The notes under the pieces: generated by a model
Told to the model about the DNA's origin: nothing
Databases searched by the model: none
The model's input: only the letters and a program-made list of their open reading frames with translations
Origin: Nomia melanderi
Lineage: Eukaryota; Arthropoda; Insecta; Hymenoptera; Halictidae
DNA length: 64,000 nucleotides
Assembly (NCBI RefSeq): GCF_051020985.1
Contig: NC_135010.1
Coordinates: 4,400,001-4,464,000 of the forward strand
Reading direction: 5' to 3'
Translations under genes and position numbers: made by a program
Shown: positions 49,554 through 62,509 of the stretch, piece by piece
How the letters are laid out: each line of letters starts with the position of its first letter
Position numbering within the stretch: position 1 is the stretch's first letter

Positions 49554-50638
49554 AAATTATATCATTAAGAAGTAAATCAAATAATTTCTCCACATCTATT
49601 TGAAGTTAATAAACTTCGTAATTCTACTTAAATAATATTATCTTTGCGAATGAATGCCGCTGAGTAAACTGCATTAGTTTTTTTATGTACAAGGTTGAAA
49701 ATTATCGTTTTGGTCACAAGTTATTATAAAATAGGAATGATTAATAGCTAATCTTATAGGAGAAATTGAGAGTTTCTCTTGCTTCACAATGCGTTTTAAG
49801 TACTCAGTTTAACACATGCTTACGTAACTTAATTCATAGTTATCTACTACAACAGCGGCGGCTTTCTATCTTATACAAGAAAAACTCATTTGCTTGGCGA
49901 TATTTGTTTGCAAAGAGTTAGCATTTATAGGAGACTTCTTAATCATTCATCTTCATTTTGTTACTTTTAAATTTAAGTTTATAAACAATTTTTTAACGTG
50001 TAGGTAATTAACACTAAACGTACTGCGATCGGTAAAATGACCCGTTTTAAAATTTTACTTGAAATTCTGCGTTTTCTTTCGCTCATTTAATTTTATATCA
50101 ATTCCTGTATTGTCCCATTAATCAGTTTTCCAATTTTTATATTTTCCTTTGTTTCTGTTCCCATTAAGAAAAATTAAGCGCCTAACTTACTTAATTTTCT
50201 TTTGTAGCTAATTATTTGACGGTAGAAATAGATATATACAAAGTGTTGGTACGTTTAGTGTTGATCGTTAAGAATTTACTTGCATTTTTTAACAGGGTTT
50301 GTTTATATTGGGCGAATTACCTAAAATTAAATTTGCAAATATTTATTTCTGGGGATATAAAAACATTCAAGAGACAGAAGTGTGTTGTTGCAAAGAACCA
50401 ATGTTTGTAATTTTAGTTTAAGGTAATTCTTTACGTAATAGTATATTATAAGAATATATTATAAGCATGTTGTACTGATATGATCTACATAATGAGCGCA
50501 GTTAACACTTTGAGTGAGACATAATTCATTTTTTACGTTTATCTTTTGTACATTATTACACTATTAATCATTGCTTTTTGTTGACTTTTATTCTTATTTC
50601 TTTGTGTTCACCAGAAACAACAAGATTTAGATACAAGC
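49554..50638. other. PDI 3' UTR and spacer before the next gene
   Basis: Contains the second copy of the family B MITE (50008-50264). Otherwise AT-rich and without a gene. An acceptor-like TTCACCAG at 50613 suggests that an upstream 5' exon of the next gene lies here or is split by the MITE. Confidence 0.5.
50008..50264. mobile_element. TTAA-flanked MITE (family B), copy 2
   Basis: Collinear with 10448-10711 along its length: TTAACACTAAACGTACTGCG at the left, internal TTTTCTTTCG and TTTGTTTCTGTT blocks, and GTACGTTTAGTGTTGA at the right. The right-hand TTAA has decayed to TTGA. Length 257 bp. Confidence 0.8.
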
Positions 50639-52631
50639 ATGGAGCAAATATTAAATCTTTCATCATTAAATATATTTTTGCATCAGATATTGGCATTTAC
50701 AGAAGAAGTAAAATATGTATTGCAATCAGATTGTGAGGAAGCAATGTTTTCTTTAAAACCATGGCGTAAAAAACATGTTGTGAAACTGAAAAACAATGAA
50801 AGTTGTACTAGTACCAAAGTAAGAAAACTGACAGTTCATTTCTATATAATTCACAATAAAATCATATTAATTTATATTTTTCTTTAAAAGTCTGAAAATG
50901 AAATTGAAGAAATTGCTGCAGGCATAAGTAGGACATTGCTACAGACACAACAATTGCGAGAAAAGTTATCTCACAATGTAATGAAAAGAAAGAAATGTTT
51001 AAACCAACCTAGTACATCTGAAATTTATAATCCTTGTGCATCTGGTAATTACATAGTGAAAAAAGTAATATACTTATTATACTTATTATTAAATTAATTT
51101 TATTATTGTTATTTGGTATTACACTAGGCGATGAAAAAGGAAACAAAGATAATACTTCAGCTAGAAGCAATAGTAAATTGCTACCTGTAAAAGAAACAAC
51201 TAAAAAAACAAAAAGTTGTACAAAACCTCCCACAACACAATCAGAAAAGTACATAAAAAATAAAAATTTTCTTGCCATAAATAAACAGAATATTAAGAAT
51301 ATAAAAGAAATTAAAAGACATAGCGATTACAAATTGGAAAAAAATTTCAAATCTAGTAGTTTCAAAACAAAGGTAATATATTCATGTAAAATGTATAAAC
51401 ACTATTTTTCATTTTTTTAACAGCTTCTTAAATGTTCGTGCTGTATGGATAGTTAAATTTAAAAAAGAAATTACAAAAGTTATTAATTAAAATTTTGTTA
51501 ATTAATTTAATTTTATTATAATTTTTATATACGAAAGCTTTTAATTTTAATAATATTGAAACAAATTACTATTAACTACTACAATTTTTTCTATATAGGC
51601 TGAATATGTTAAATTTGATAAAAAATGTAACGCAGCTTCCACTAATGAATTAAAAAATTTGATAGAAAAAGTATCATTTCCATCTTTTAATAATGAATTT
51701 TCTAATGTGGATGATGAAAAGTGCCCAATACATGAGGATCTAACTTCACAAGTTACGTATAAACAGAATTTTATAAGTGTGGATGTTATGGACAGTTTAA
51801 AAGAATTTAATATTCCTGGAGAAATAATAAAACCACTGAATGCTTATCATACATATCTAAATACTGAATTTTCAGACAAATCATTTGACAGTGGAAAGCG
51901 ACGAAAAGTGCTTAATATTTTTTTTATAGAATTTAATAAAATGGTGAGAGATTTTCATGGTGTATTAAAAGAATATTGTACTCAAATTTAATTGTACATA
52001 TATTGCAGGATGATATTATACAAAATACTTTAGAAGATAAAACTGATAAAATAACTTTATTAAAGCATTTCATATCTCAGTTTCCTAATTTTTTTCTTGA
52101 AAACAAAGAAACGTCTGCTTTAATTAATATAAACAAAATATATACTGAATTAAATTTCATATGGAAAAAGTATGATACAACGAAATTTAATAATTTCCGA
52201 ACTTGGAAACCTGATGTAGAAAGAAAATTACTTCACAATGATTCTAATATAATAAGATGTATGTCAAATGGAATTTGGAATTTTTTCTATGCAAGATACT
52301 TCGAAGGTATAATTCTATTTTCTATTCTCAGTAACATATCTACCGTAGTAGTGGTATCACTAAATTCTATTTCATATTCGTTTTAGGAATTTCAACAGTA
52401 AGATATATACATTACGCAAACAAGAATCAGTTCTTTGAAACGATGCAAGAACTACAACAAGTACATTATTATAAAGACATAGTTAATATCATTTCAAAAG
52501 AAATACTTCCCAATGTTACAATATCTTTTGATTCTGCAAAGCCAGAATACGTGAAAATATATAAAATGATCTACATTCTCCTTCAAGGTCTAAATTCAAG
52601 AATTCCGGTTTTAGTAAGAACTGACAAATAA
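50639..52631 (+). CDS. Uncharacterised protein (possibly TEDC2-like)
   Basis: Exons 50639-50818, 50891-51044, 51128-51372, 51599-51943, 52009-52306 and 52387-52631 join in phase to 488 residues, so the gene is real although I do not firmly recognise it. The N-terminal 110 residues are helical (IEEIAAGISRTLLQTQQLRE looks coiled-coil). A Lys/Asn/Thr-rich linker follows, then a helical C-terminal half with aromatic-rich MSNGIWNFFYARYFEG. The final stretch TMQELQQVHYYKDIVNIISK...EILPNV loosely resembles the C-terminus of the tubulin epsilon/delta complex protein TEDC2. That is a weak, memory-based comparison. The frame is open 5' of the ATG to an acceptor at 50613 (KQQDLDTS before M), so the true start may lie in an earlier exon. 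It sits head-to-tail with DNAI2, 270 bp away. Confidence 0.75.
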
Positions 52632-52696
52632 AAGTTTAAAAGCATTTAATGAAATCAAAAAGTTTATATTGCTAATGTCTATATATACTCATGTAT

Positions 52697-52710
52697 GTTA
52701 CTATAGTAAC
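52697..52710 (+). promoter_or_regulatory. RFX X-box upstream of DNAI2
   Basis: GTTACTATAGTAAC is a perfect 14-bp palindrome and fits the X-box consensus RYYNYYATRRNRAC at every position. It lies 191 bp upstream of the DNAI2 start, in the 270-bp gap after the preceding gene. RFX factors drive ciliary genes through X-boxes in flies and worms (established). Confidence 0.65.
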
Positions 52711-52900
52711 TAGAATATACAGATACTAATATTTCAATTACTAATCTCAGTATTACTGCTTATATTAATGTTATGAATATATTTAATGTAATATGATTGT
52801 GTATTTTTTAGTACAACTAAAATAAACATTATATTAATTTGTAATTACGAACAATAAATATTTTCTTTAAAAATACATTCAAATTTTTGAAACTTGGAAT

Positions 52901-55294
52901 ATGAACTTACAATATACTTATACAAAGAAACGACTACAATTTGGTAGACAATGTAATTTTTCAAATTACCAAAAATTAGAGGCTGACATTAAACCTCACA
53001 TAGGATATATAAATGATTATATTCAAGTAAATCCTGCGACTCATGGAACTCAATGCGGAAAAACGTATTCTACTCATGAGGTAAAATAAATCTTAATTTT
53101 TATATAAACATATTAATTTGTTATTAATATCTGTAGGTGAATACAACTACTGCAACATTTAAAGACAATGGTATGTGTCACTTAGAAGGTGGATGGCCAA
53201 AAGATTTAAATGCGAAAGACACGGAACAAGTAGTTAGATATAAGCGTAAAATAGAAAAAGATGAATTGTATATACATACAATGCTTCAATTGCTACCTGT
53301 AGTTATATTTCTTTACTATATCTTTTATTTGCATAATATTAACATTACAGATAATAACATTAAGATCAATAGTAGTATAAATTTCTTTTAGCCAATGGAA
53401 CATTGCATACTACAAAATAATACTTGTAATATATATGAACAGTACTTTAGTTACATGGAGCCTGTTTCGCTAACACAGAGAGCATATTCCCGTACAGTTA
53501 ATGTATATAGAGATCTTTTACCAATAAAAAGGCAAATAACGCATCTTTCTTGGTCACCAGATCAGGGAAATTATTTTGCAGCCAGTTACTGTAATATTGA
53601 TTTTAAAAAAAGAGCAAATGATAAACCAGTTTCATACATTTGGGATGTAGGTAAGTTAAACTGAAATTAAGTTAAATTAATGGAAAACTTAAATAACAAA
53701 TTTATAGAAAATCCAAATACTCCATGTATGACGCTCCAACCGTTCTGTCCCATTTTAACATTGGAGTACAATTCTAAAGATTGTAATATACTAGTAAGCG
53801 GATTAACAACTGGTCAAGTAGCTTGCTGGGACGTTAGAAAAGGACCTGAACCAGTTGACATAAGTTCGATAGAATTTAGTCATAGAGATGTATGCAATAA
53901 AGTTTTGTGGATCAATTCTAAAACCGGTACAGAATTCTTTAGCGCTTCAAAAGATGGACAGGTAAAGTGACGATAAAATAAAAATGTAGATATATAAAGA
54001 AACCATATATAAATTCCAGATAATGTGGTGGGATACCAGAAAGTTACAAAAATCAACAGAAACGCTAGTGATAGATTTATGTAAACCCGAAGAACAAAAC
54101 ATTGACAATGCAATTGGAATTTCAGCGTTACAGTTTGAACCATCAATGGGTACACGATTCATGTGCGGTCTTGAAAATGGTACATAAAATATTTTGATAT
54201 TTCGTTTATTTATGTTTTTAAATACTTACATAATTTTATGATTAGGGATTGTAATATCAGGAAATCGTAAAGGCAAAACTCCAAGTGAAAAAATTGCAAC
54301 TAGATTCAAAGCGCAATATGGGCCTGTAATAGGATTAGAGAGGAATCCAACATTCGTGAAAAATTTTGTTACCATTGGTGATTGGACAACAAGGATATGG
54401 TCTGAAGATTGTAAAGAATCCTGTATTGCCTGGACACCGTAATTATGTCTTACAATTTTAAATATATCTATCTATTTTAATTAACAAGTATTAAAATTAT
54501 ATTCAAATAATATTGTAGTGGACACAGAGACTTCTTAATGGGTGGAGCATGGAGTGTAACAAGATTTTCTGTATTTTTCTTAATAAAAATGGATGGAACT
54601 TTGGATGTATGGGATTTGCTAATTCAACAAGATTCACCGATTCTTAGTATAAAAGTATGTTGATTTTGATGTTCTTAAGTGATGATATTATCCATGTTTT
54701 AAATATAATAAATACCAGGTTTGCGATGAAATTTTAACATGTATACGACCACATGAACAAGGACAGTTAGCTGCAGTTGCTAATAAAAAAGGCACAACTT
54801 TTCTATTAGAGTTTTCAGAAGCACTGACAACAAATCAGAAAAATGATAAGCTTCTGTTTACAGCGGTAAGTTCAATTATATTAACCCTATTTTACTCTGT
54901 TTATACAATTGGAATGCGCAGCTTCTTGATAGAGAAACTCGTAGAGAAAAAGTGATAGAAGCTAAAAACAGAGAATTAAGATTGAAGATGAAATCTCTTC
55001 GGAATATGAACACAGACATGGATTATTCAGGAGGGAGTACAAAAACTGAAGAAAAATTAGATTCAAAAAATCCAATTCAAGATACTAATAATGTAATATT
55101 AAAAAATTATGAACAAGAATATGAAAATGCTATTGAAATGGTAAGTAAAACTAAAAATTGTATACATTATATATTATCATAGGTTTGTTTGAATTATACG
55201 ATTTATTGTATTTTGTTAGGAAATAGCAAGGCAAATGGAAAAAGATAATGAAGAAACAAATGACAAACATGTAATAAATGGTGTAAGCAACTGA
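52901..55294 (+). CDS. Dnai2: Axonemal dynein intermediate chain 2 (DNAI2), outer arm
   Basis: Ten exons: 52901-53080, 53137-53298, 53392-53650, 53708-53961, 54020-54179, 54246-54438, 54519-54654, 54719-54865, 54922-55140 and 55220-55294. They join to 594 residues. The protein opens with MNLQYTYTKKRLQFGRQCNF and contains HLEGGWPKDLN, MEHCILQNN and the WD-repeat propeller: SYIWDVENPN, GQVACWDVRKGP, SASKDGQIMWWDTRKL, TIGDWTTRIWSED and MDGTLDVWDLL. After the propeller comes LLDRETRREKVIEAKNRELR, a conserved helical segment. DNAI2 assembles with DNAI1 on outer-arm dynein heavy chains. In an insect it should act in sperm flagella and in motile cilia of chordotonal neurons. A perfect X-box lies upstream. 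Confidence 0.96.
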
Positions 55295-56530
55295 AAAAGT
55301 ATTTTTTAAACACATGTATACATTTATATTATCTTTAAAACCTCAATATAATAATCTAATTTTTAACATTATTATTTTATTAGTAATAATTATTATAATT
55401 ATTAATAATTTTACGGTTCAAATCGAAATATAAAAATTGTAATATAAATTAAGATGATTTAATCTTATTTTAATAATCATAATTTTTATAACTTTACAAG
55501 AAATCATCGTACTTTTAAAATAGACGATAAACATATTTTTAAAATAAAAGAAATCAGTAAGCGTTGCATGTGTTTAATTTGAATGATTATAATTTTAATG
55601 CATCGATCGATGTACTTACATCCGTATCGTAATAGTACGAGCTGAATTTCCGTACGTACCTTTCAACAAATATTAACACCTGCCGTCCGTTAGATATCGA
55701 TATCAATATAAACTTGCATTTCTGAAGTTTTCACGCATTTAAATTTGATTTGCGTTACACGCAGATAAGTACGTATGCTGTGGTCGAATTCAAAAAATAA
55801 TTTTGTAAATTATATTTTAACCGTTATATTTACATCAATTACAAAAGCTATAAAAATGTGAGAAATCTAATGAGAAAATATACGTGAATCTATTCTTTGT
55901 AAAACGTAATAAAATTCATCGAATTGTGAGTGACGCATTCATCTGGAGGGGAAAGATGGATCAATTATATCAATGCACATGACGAAAGAGGCAATCTCAA
56001 GAGCATAATACATTCGACGAGTTGCATAACCTCTAAGAAATTTATCATGGTATGTGATTGAAAAGATACGATTCAATATTCAATGACTCTTCACAAAAGA
56101 TAAAAGAAAAAGATGTAAAATTTTGTATACTCGTAGATTACTATTTGTGTTATTATTATAAGAAATACTATGTGGAAGAATATGGAAATATTTTGTTTCG
56201 TTTTAAAAGAAAAATTTGAAATCTTTCTTTCAAGATTTTATTTACTAAGTTTCTTTTTGCACAATGCACATATGTATCGCAAGCACACTTGTCGTCAGAT
56301 GCGATGATCATTGCATCGTGTACGCGCTACTTTTTAATAATTTTCCTTCATCAAGACAATTATAATGTGCATTAAGTAAAACATTCTGTAACTTTACAAC
56401 AAAGGAAAAAAGTATTAATGCTTTTATTTAGAAACTGCTAAAAAAAATGCTTATATGAAAAAATATTAATGCTTAATAATTAGTAAAATCCAAACAAGAA
56501 GAAGTCTCAAGTTTCTAATTTAACGACATC
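55295..56530. other. Spacer between DNAI2 and AHI1 (AHI1 promoter/5' UTR)
   Basis: AT-rich, no coding exon recognised. It includes the palindromic GATATCGATATC at about 55694 and presumably the AHI1 promoter. No clear X-box match was seen here by eye. Confidence 0.45.
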
Positions 56531-59500
56531 ATGGAATTAATATCACAAAATGTATTTTCAAGAAGTAAAAAAAAACTACATCAAAACGAAAGGAATTTCT
56601 GTGTAATTAATAACAGTAAATCATATTCCAAAAATAATGATATTGACAATTCATTTGAAAATTCAAATTCTATCAATGAAACAATATCCACGAGAAATAC
56701 AGAAAAATCTATGAAAATATTCGATGCGAGTGAGTCGCATAGATTTGACAATACAGGTTCCACTGATTTAGAAGAATTCGCGGCTAAATCGATGAACGTG
56801 GTCGTCGACATACATCGAGAATATAAGTCCGAAAAACATAACGAAAATACAAGAAAGATTGAAACGCAGGATGAGATGAACGTTTCCGCGAAACAGTCAC
56901 AGGAACTGAGAATATTTTCAAAAGTTAATGCATCTCGCGGTAGGAAGAACGAATATCAAAAATTGAACCAGGTTAAGAGTCAGGATATCTTGAAAGAACA
57001 CGGTGATATAGAGGTAATCAACTCGATAGACCTGATAGAAGAATTTAATGGATCCTCGACAATGCAAAAAGATAAAAGAACAGAAAGGGAATTAATTAAG
57101 AATAAAGGCAATCAATTCGCTTTTGTCGACGGAAAATCTCGCTGTAGAGGAAAATGGGGGGCGCTGCAATCTCGTCCAGAAGAAGCGAGAAAGCCGCCGC
57201 GGAAACGGTGGTCGAAAAACACCTCTGTGATCCGGTTGCCTGAAGCAAGGGGCAGTTCCTGGGCTTCGTCCACAGATTATAAATTCCCTTTAGAGCGGAC
57301 ACCGGAAGAGATAAAACAGAAATCGTTTCCCGAGTACGATAATACTGCGTTTGTTTCGGACAACGAAGAAATACTTCGAATCGAGACTGATTATGATGAT
57401 CGAGAAAATGCGAAGATCGAGATGAAGGAACTTACGAACCAGGAGCTCGAAAATTCGATGGTTTCTTCGCGTGAGAGAGAGATATCCGACGCGACTGTCA
57501 TTACAATCGAAAATTTAGATGAGCCAGAAGATTCAAGCTTCGAGAAAGATTCGAGTCACAATAAATCCAGGAATAACGTAACTTTGGAAAATAAAAGAAA
57601 TCATGACTCGGTCAGTAAAATTTTTGATGAAAATAATGATAATGAATCAGATGATTCGATTGAATCTCAGACCTTGGAAGACATTACCGTGCAATCGAAT
57701 TATCGATCCTCTGAAGAGTCGTTGATTAAAGATCAACGTTCTGCGAAGAAGAAAAATAAAGGAACTAAGAAAAGACCATCTATCGATAGCCTTGGTCATT
57801 CTAGTCAATCTGCGGTATCTGCGATCGAATATAATGATGCTGAAACGAGATCTAGTAAATCGGAAGATGACCGTGAATCGAGGAATGAAACCAAAGAAAG
57901 GAAAATTTCTAAAAGTGTTTCTAGTTTCGTTAGGAATAGTTCGTGTTCGAATGTAACGAAAGAAGGCTCGAAGAGAAAAAAGAAAAAGAAAAAGGGCACG
58001 AAATATATTTCTATTACGATTCATAGGGCGGACATGTTAGAGATCGATTATTTGACGAAGCATCCGATGGTAAAGGTTCATATTGTGCACGCTGAGACTG
58101 GGAAATATTTGAAAAGCGAGTTTGGTACCTATTTGCAGCCAATGATCACTGGTAAATTTGATTTTAAAGAGAACAAATCTATTGTGCCTTCATGGGAAGA
58201 GGAAATCGTTTTCGAGTATAATTTTGATTCGATATTAAAAACCGATAACGATCAAGTCGTAATTTTATTCGAAATCATCGACCTGTTGAGTTTCGCGGAA
58301 GCTAGCTTTAATTATGATAAATTTGGCAAGTGTTATAATATTACTTTACGTGAGATGTTTAGGAAAGAAATGATTGAATTTTGGAAATTTATTCCATTCA
58401 CGTTATTTCTGGTATTTAACATATTTATAATCATGTTTTAAATAAAATTATCATTTATTTTAATTATATTATTATTTTATTTTATATTCTTATTTTAATT
58501 ATAATTATCATATATTTTTTGCAAAAATACTACAGAATGATAAGTACCATTATTATTGGAATGAGTAAAAAATGTTCGATATCTCCAAAATCAGTTCTCA
58601 AAATTAAATCAATTGTTTCTTAAACATCCCGCATTATAATACGTAAATAAGTTCATTTCGAAATAATTTTACAAATGTTGCATATAGGTCACGAAGGTTG
58701 TTGGTATAAGATTGCTTGGGCATTTTTGAAGCCTGTAGGGAGGAACAACGTCATTCACATCGATAAAAAAGTTAGATTACAATTATATAAACCTCGCAAA
58801 AGCTTGAAAAAGTTCGAAAGATTTCATGCGTGCGAAGTAAGTGATCTTAACGTATATCTAGCTGCGTATAGTAAATTTTAAGGAATTCTTTTGTTTCGCG
58901 TGAAGAGCGATCCAACTCGTACAAAATATATTCAGAAAACATATCATTTACAAATATGATATCATGAAATCAAAAATATGATTTTCAATTTTCTTCTGAT
59001 TGTTTTATTATATGCAGTACGTAGAACTGGAAATTTGGCTTATTTCCCCTTACAGTGTATTCTACTTATCGACTTCAACATATACATACTGAACGTGAAT
59101 TAGGCTGAACAAATAACGTAAATTCTTGCTCTTACGTTGTCCAATTAGCCAACTTTCCAGCTGAAAGTATTTTATTATACTACGGTTTTTAAATTCCTAA
59201 TTAATTTATTAGGCGTACATGTGGTGGAAGCTAAATATCAGAGAAAAATATCCTAGTAGTTTATTCGTCACCGTAACGTCCATCGATCCTCCCAAGCTGG
59301 AACCAGTTCTCTATCAGCAATTATCATTAAACGATTTGTCGTTGTCCGACACACGCAGCGAGTCGCATAAAGTTTCGAGCCACGCTTCGAATTCCATAGA
59401 TTTACCGAAGTGGTCGCGGTTATCCGCGCAGTCTTGCAAAATACCAAATGAAATCACCTTTGAAACTGAAATCAGCGAAAACGGATGCTTCTTTGTCGCT

Positions 59501-62500
59501 TTCAGCAACAACGGCAAATACTTAGCTTGCACCCATTCCGAGGAGCATGATTATCCCGTAGTCGTTTATGAGGTAAATTACACCGATGTGCATCAAAATT
59601 GCAACATTGCGATGCATCTTGGTAAATCAAATGTTTTTTTTTTAATAATTTTGTATAAAATATTAAATAACAATGTTAAATATTTAGTAAAATATTAAAT
59701 AACAACGTTAAATAATTTTTAATAAAGTATTAAATATTAAATGATTTTAACATATGTTTCATTTCTTTCTATACGCACATTCTTTTTATCTCTTGACGGC
59801 TCCTTATGTATTGTCGATGTTGCAATTTTTAAATACAACGGTTATATAGGTAATAGTATTTTGAAATTTGTTGTTCAATTTGTTACAAATATTAGCAATT
59901 TCTTTATTGCCGCTAGGTCGAAACAAAGAAGAGTCATATACGATTTTCTGGACACAAGACTTTCATTTATTCTCTAAATTGGTCTGAGAATGATACTTAT
60001 CTGCTTTCTGTCTCGTCAGATCAAACCGCTCGCATTTGGGACGTTCAAAATCGTATCGTACAGCATGCAGAAGTAAGAATTTCATAAAAATTGTAGAAAA
60101 TTTTAACCAGTGATATAAACCATAGCTTATTCAATACATTTTTTACTTTTTTCTCACTGGATTCATTAATCGTGTTCAAAAACCTTCAGCGTTTTATATA
60201 TTAATATTCAAATATTATTTCATTTACTTTTTATCTTTTTGAAAAACAAATAAATAACATTTAGATTTGTCGAATTCGGCTGAAAATTTTCATTGGGAAT
60301 GCAACTCGATACTATAGCAGAAGGAGTCCGCGAAATTACAAAATTTCTTCGACATTGAGAACTAAGGATATTTCAATGTTGTAAATTGATGTAACAGATG
60401 ATGCCGCATCCTTCGTATGTGTACTGCGGCAAATTTGATCCTGAAAGTGCTGTGATTGTGGCGACTGGGTGTTATGATCGTACAGTCCGCATTTGGGCCC
60501 GCGACAGAAGATCGAAGAACCGTGATCTCTGCCAGGAATTGGAGGGCCACAAAGGATTTATAAATTCCATGTGTTTTCAAAAGAACAGTAATTTATTGAC
60601 CGCTGACAGCGTTGGGATAATAATTTTGTGGATGGCGAAGAAAGGTCGTCGCAGGATCACTCGCAAAGAATGGCACATATCGCGCAGGATAAAGGTCAGA
60701 GACATCGATGGCGTAATAATTAACACTATCCTGTTACATCCTTTACAGTCTAGGCTGCTTGTTCATTCAAGAAATAACGGATTGCGGATGTTGGACTTAG
60801 CAACTGGCGTTGTTTTGCAAAAATATAACGAATTGAGCAGTCAAAGGTATCTTTTTATTGAAATTCCACATTCTTTGTTCCACACGAAAGTTAATTTATC
60901 AAACGAAATTAATTTCTTAGCACTTAATGCTAATATGAATTTATGACACTAGCAAAAATTTTGATTCTAAACTTTTATACTGCGAGTCAATTTACATATC
61001 TAGATATGTATCTAAAATGCAACTACTAAAAGTCAGGAGTTGTATGACAAGAATAATGTAATATAAACTCTTCATTAATATGTTTCTTTTTTTCTCTATT
61101 TTATTTTTATTAATATCATATTTCTATTAATATAAAGTATTACATTTTTACTGATATAAAATATTATACTTTTATAATTTACTTTAACTAAATATTTTCA
61201 CTGGTATATTTATTATAGGATACAATCGACTGCATGTATATCTCCTTGTGGCGGTTTAATTCTTTGCGGAGGCGAGGACTCTACATTGAACATTTGGAAT
61301 TTGGAAACCGGAACTCTTCTAGCAAAATATACTTTCGATCGAAATTTGCGCGCCGTGACCTGTGTGGATTATCATCCGTACGACCACATGCTGGCCTTTT
61401 CAACGTTCGGTAGTCCGGCTGCAGTAAAAATATTAAAATTCAACAGAGACACAACTGGGGAGGACATAGGCCTACGAATGTTAGAAGACAACAGAGTCAA
61501 AACGAACGTCAGTGATATGTCTTTAAGAGTGTTGAACACTCCTATGGTGTCTAAGCACAGATCACGATCGAACAATAGAATGCAAACGCCGGAGAATGCT
61601 TTAAAAGAGAAAAACGTACAATCCGATTCAAGCGGTAAGCTTTGCACGGTCGAGTCTCTTCACAAAATTCCCACAGGAAGAAACGCCAAGTATACGAACG
61701 CGAAGCTGAAACTTCTGCGGCTGAACGAAACCGAACAGACTCTGAAAAGTCGCAGCGCGAACCGTTTATACAACATCATCGAGAAGATCGACAGGATTTT
61801 GTCGAACACGTCTAGATCGCCAGGCGATATAGAGACCGGCAGCAATTTCCAGTATACCCGAGATACGAGTAAAGATGGAATCTTTACAGTTCAAAACGAA
61901 AATATGGAAAAAAGGGAAATGAAGACCGAGGGAGAGAAATCGTTTGCTTATTTGAGCGCCGATGATCATTCGCATTCGTGCTTTGAATCGAGTACGACCA
62001 GCAGCATGAAACCGATGGGGAATATTGTGGAATTAAAGCCGGTAGGAAAAACGAGGGATTTGAATACAAAGAAGAGATCGCAAAGCGCGAAAATATTGAA
62101 GAGCAATGAAGTATACGAAGACGACGTTTCGAAAACTTTTTCTGATAGTGCAGCTAATTATCAAAAAAATCGGGCTAAAAGTAGGAAAAATATGGAATCT
62201 TCTTTTATTAATCCAATTCGAGATAGGAAACCGAAAGAATTTTTGAAACAGACTTCTTCTAATGATGATTATTCAAATTCTTCACAAAGCGCTGGTACTT
62301 ATGTTATTGGAAAGAATGATGCTGAAGGAAACAGCGATGAAGGCTCGATCAAATTACTTGGCAACGAGGTGTTGACTGAAAATGGCACGGAAAACAATTT
62401 GAAGGATATACACCCTGGGAGCGATAGCTCAGTAATTAGTAACGCGACTTTCACTATTGAAAACGAGATGCCTATTCCATTGCCTAGAAGAAAGAAAAAT

Positions 62501-62509
62501 CTTTCTTGA
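56531..62509 (+). CDS. Ahi1: Jouberin (AHI1) homologue, WD-repeat ciliary transition-zone protein
   Basis: Exons 56531-58325, 58688-58836, 59213-59572, 59917-60072, 60398-60846 and 61219-62509 give 1399 residues. A single exon encodes a 598-residue charged, probably disordered N-terminus with a Lys-rich stretch (SKRKKKKKKGTKY). A C2-like region follows (SITIHRADMLEIDYLTKHPM..., PSWEEEIVFEYNF), then CWYKIAWAFLKPVGRNN and the WD-repeat propeller: FSGHKTFIYSLNWSENDTYL, DQTARIWD, GCYDRTVRIWARD, GHKGFINSMCF and CGGEDSTLNIWNLETGTLL. Human AHI1 is a Joubert syndrome protein at the ciliary transition zone. Unlike human AHI1, no SH3 domain follows; the C-terminal 320 residues are Ser/Lys-rich. Intron 1 has a GC donor (TTTG|GCAAGT). 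The start was chosen as the first Met of the long exon. Confidence 0.93.

Noticed and set aside
57647..58024. 125-aa minus-strand ORF antisense to AHI1
   Set aside because: Shadow of the Ser/Lys/Glu-rich AHI1 exon on the other strand.
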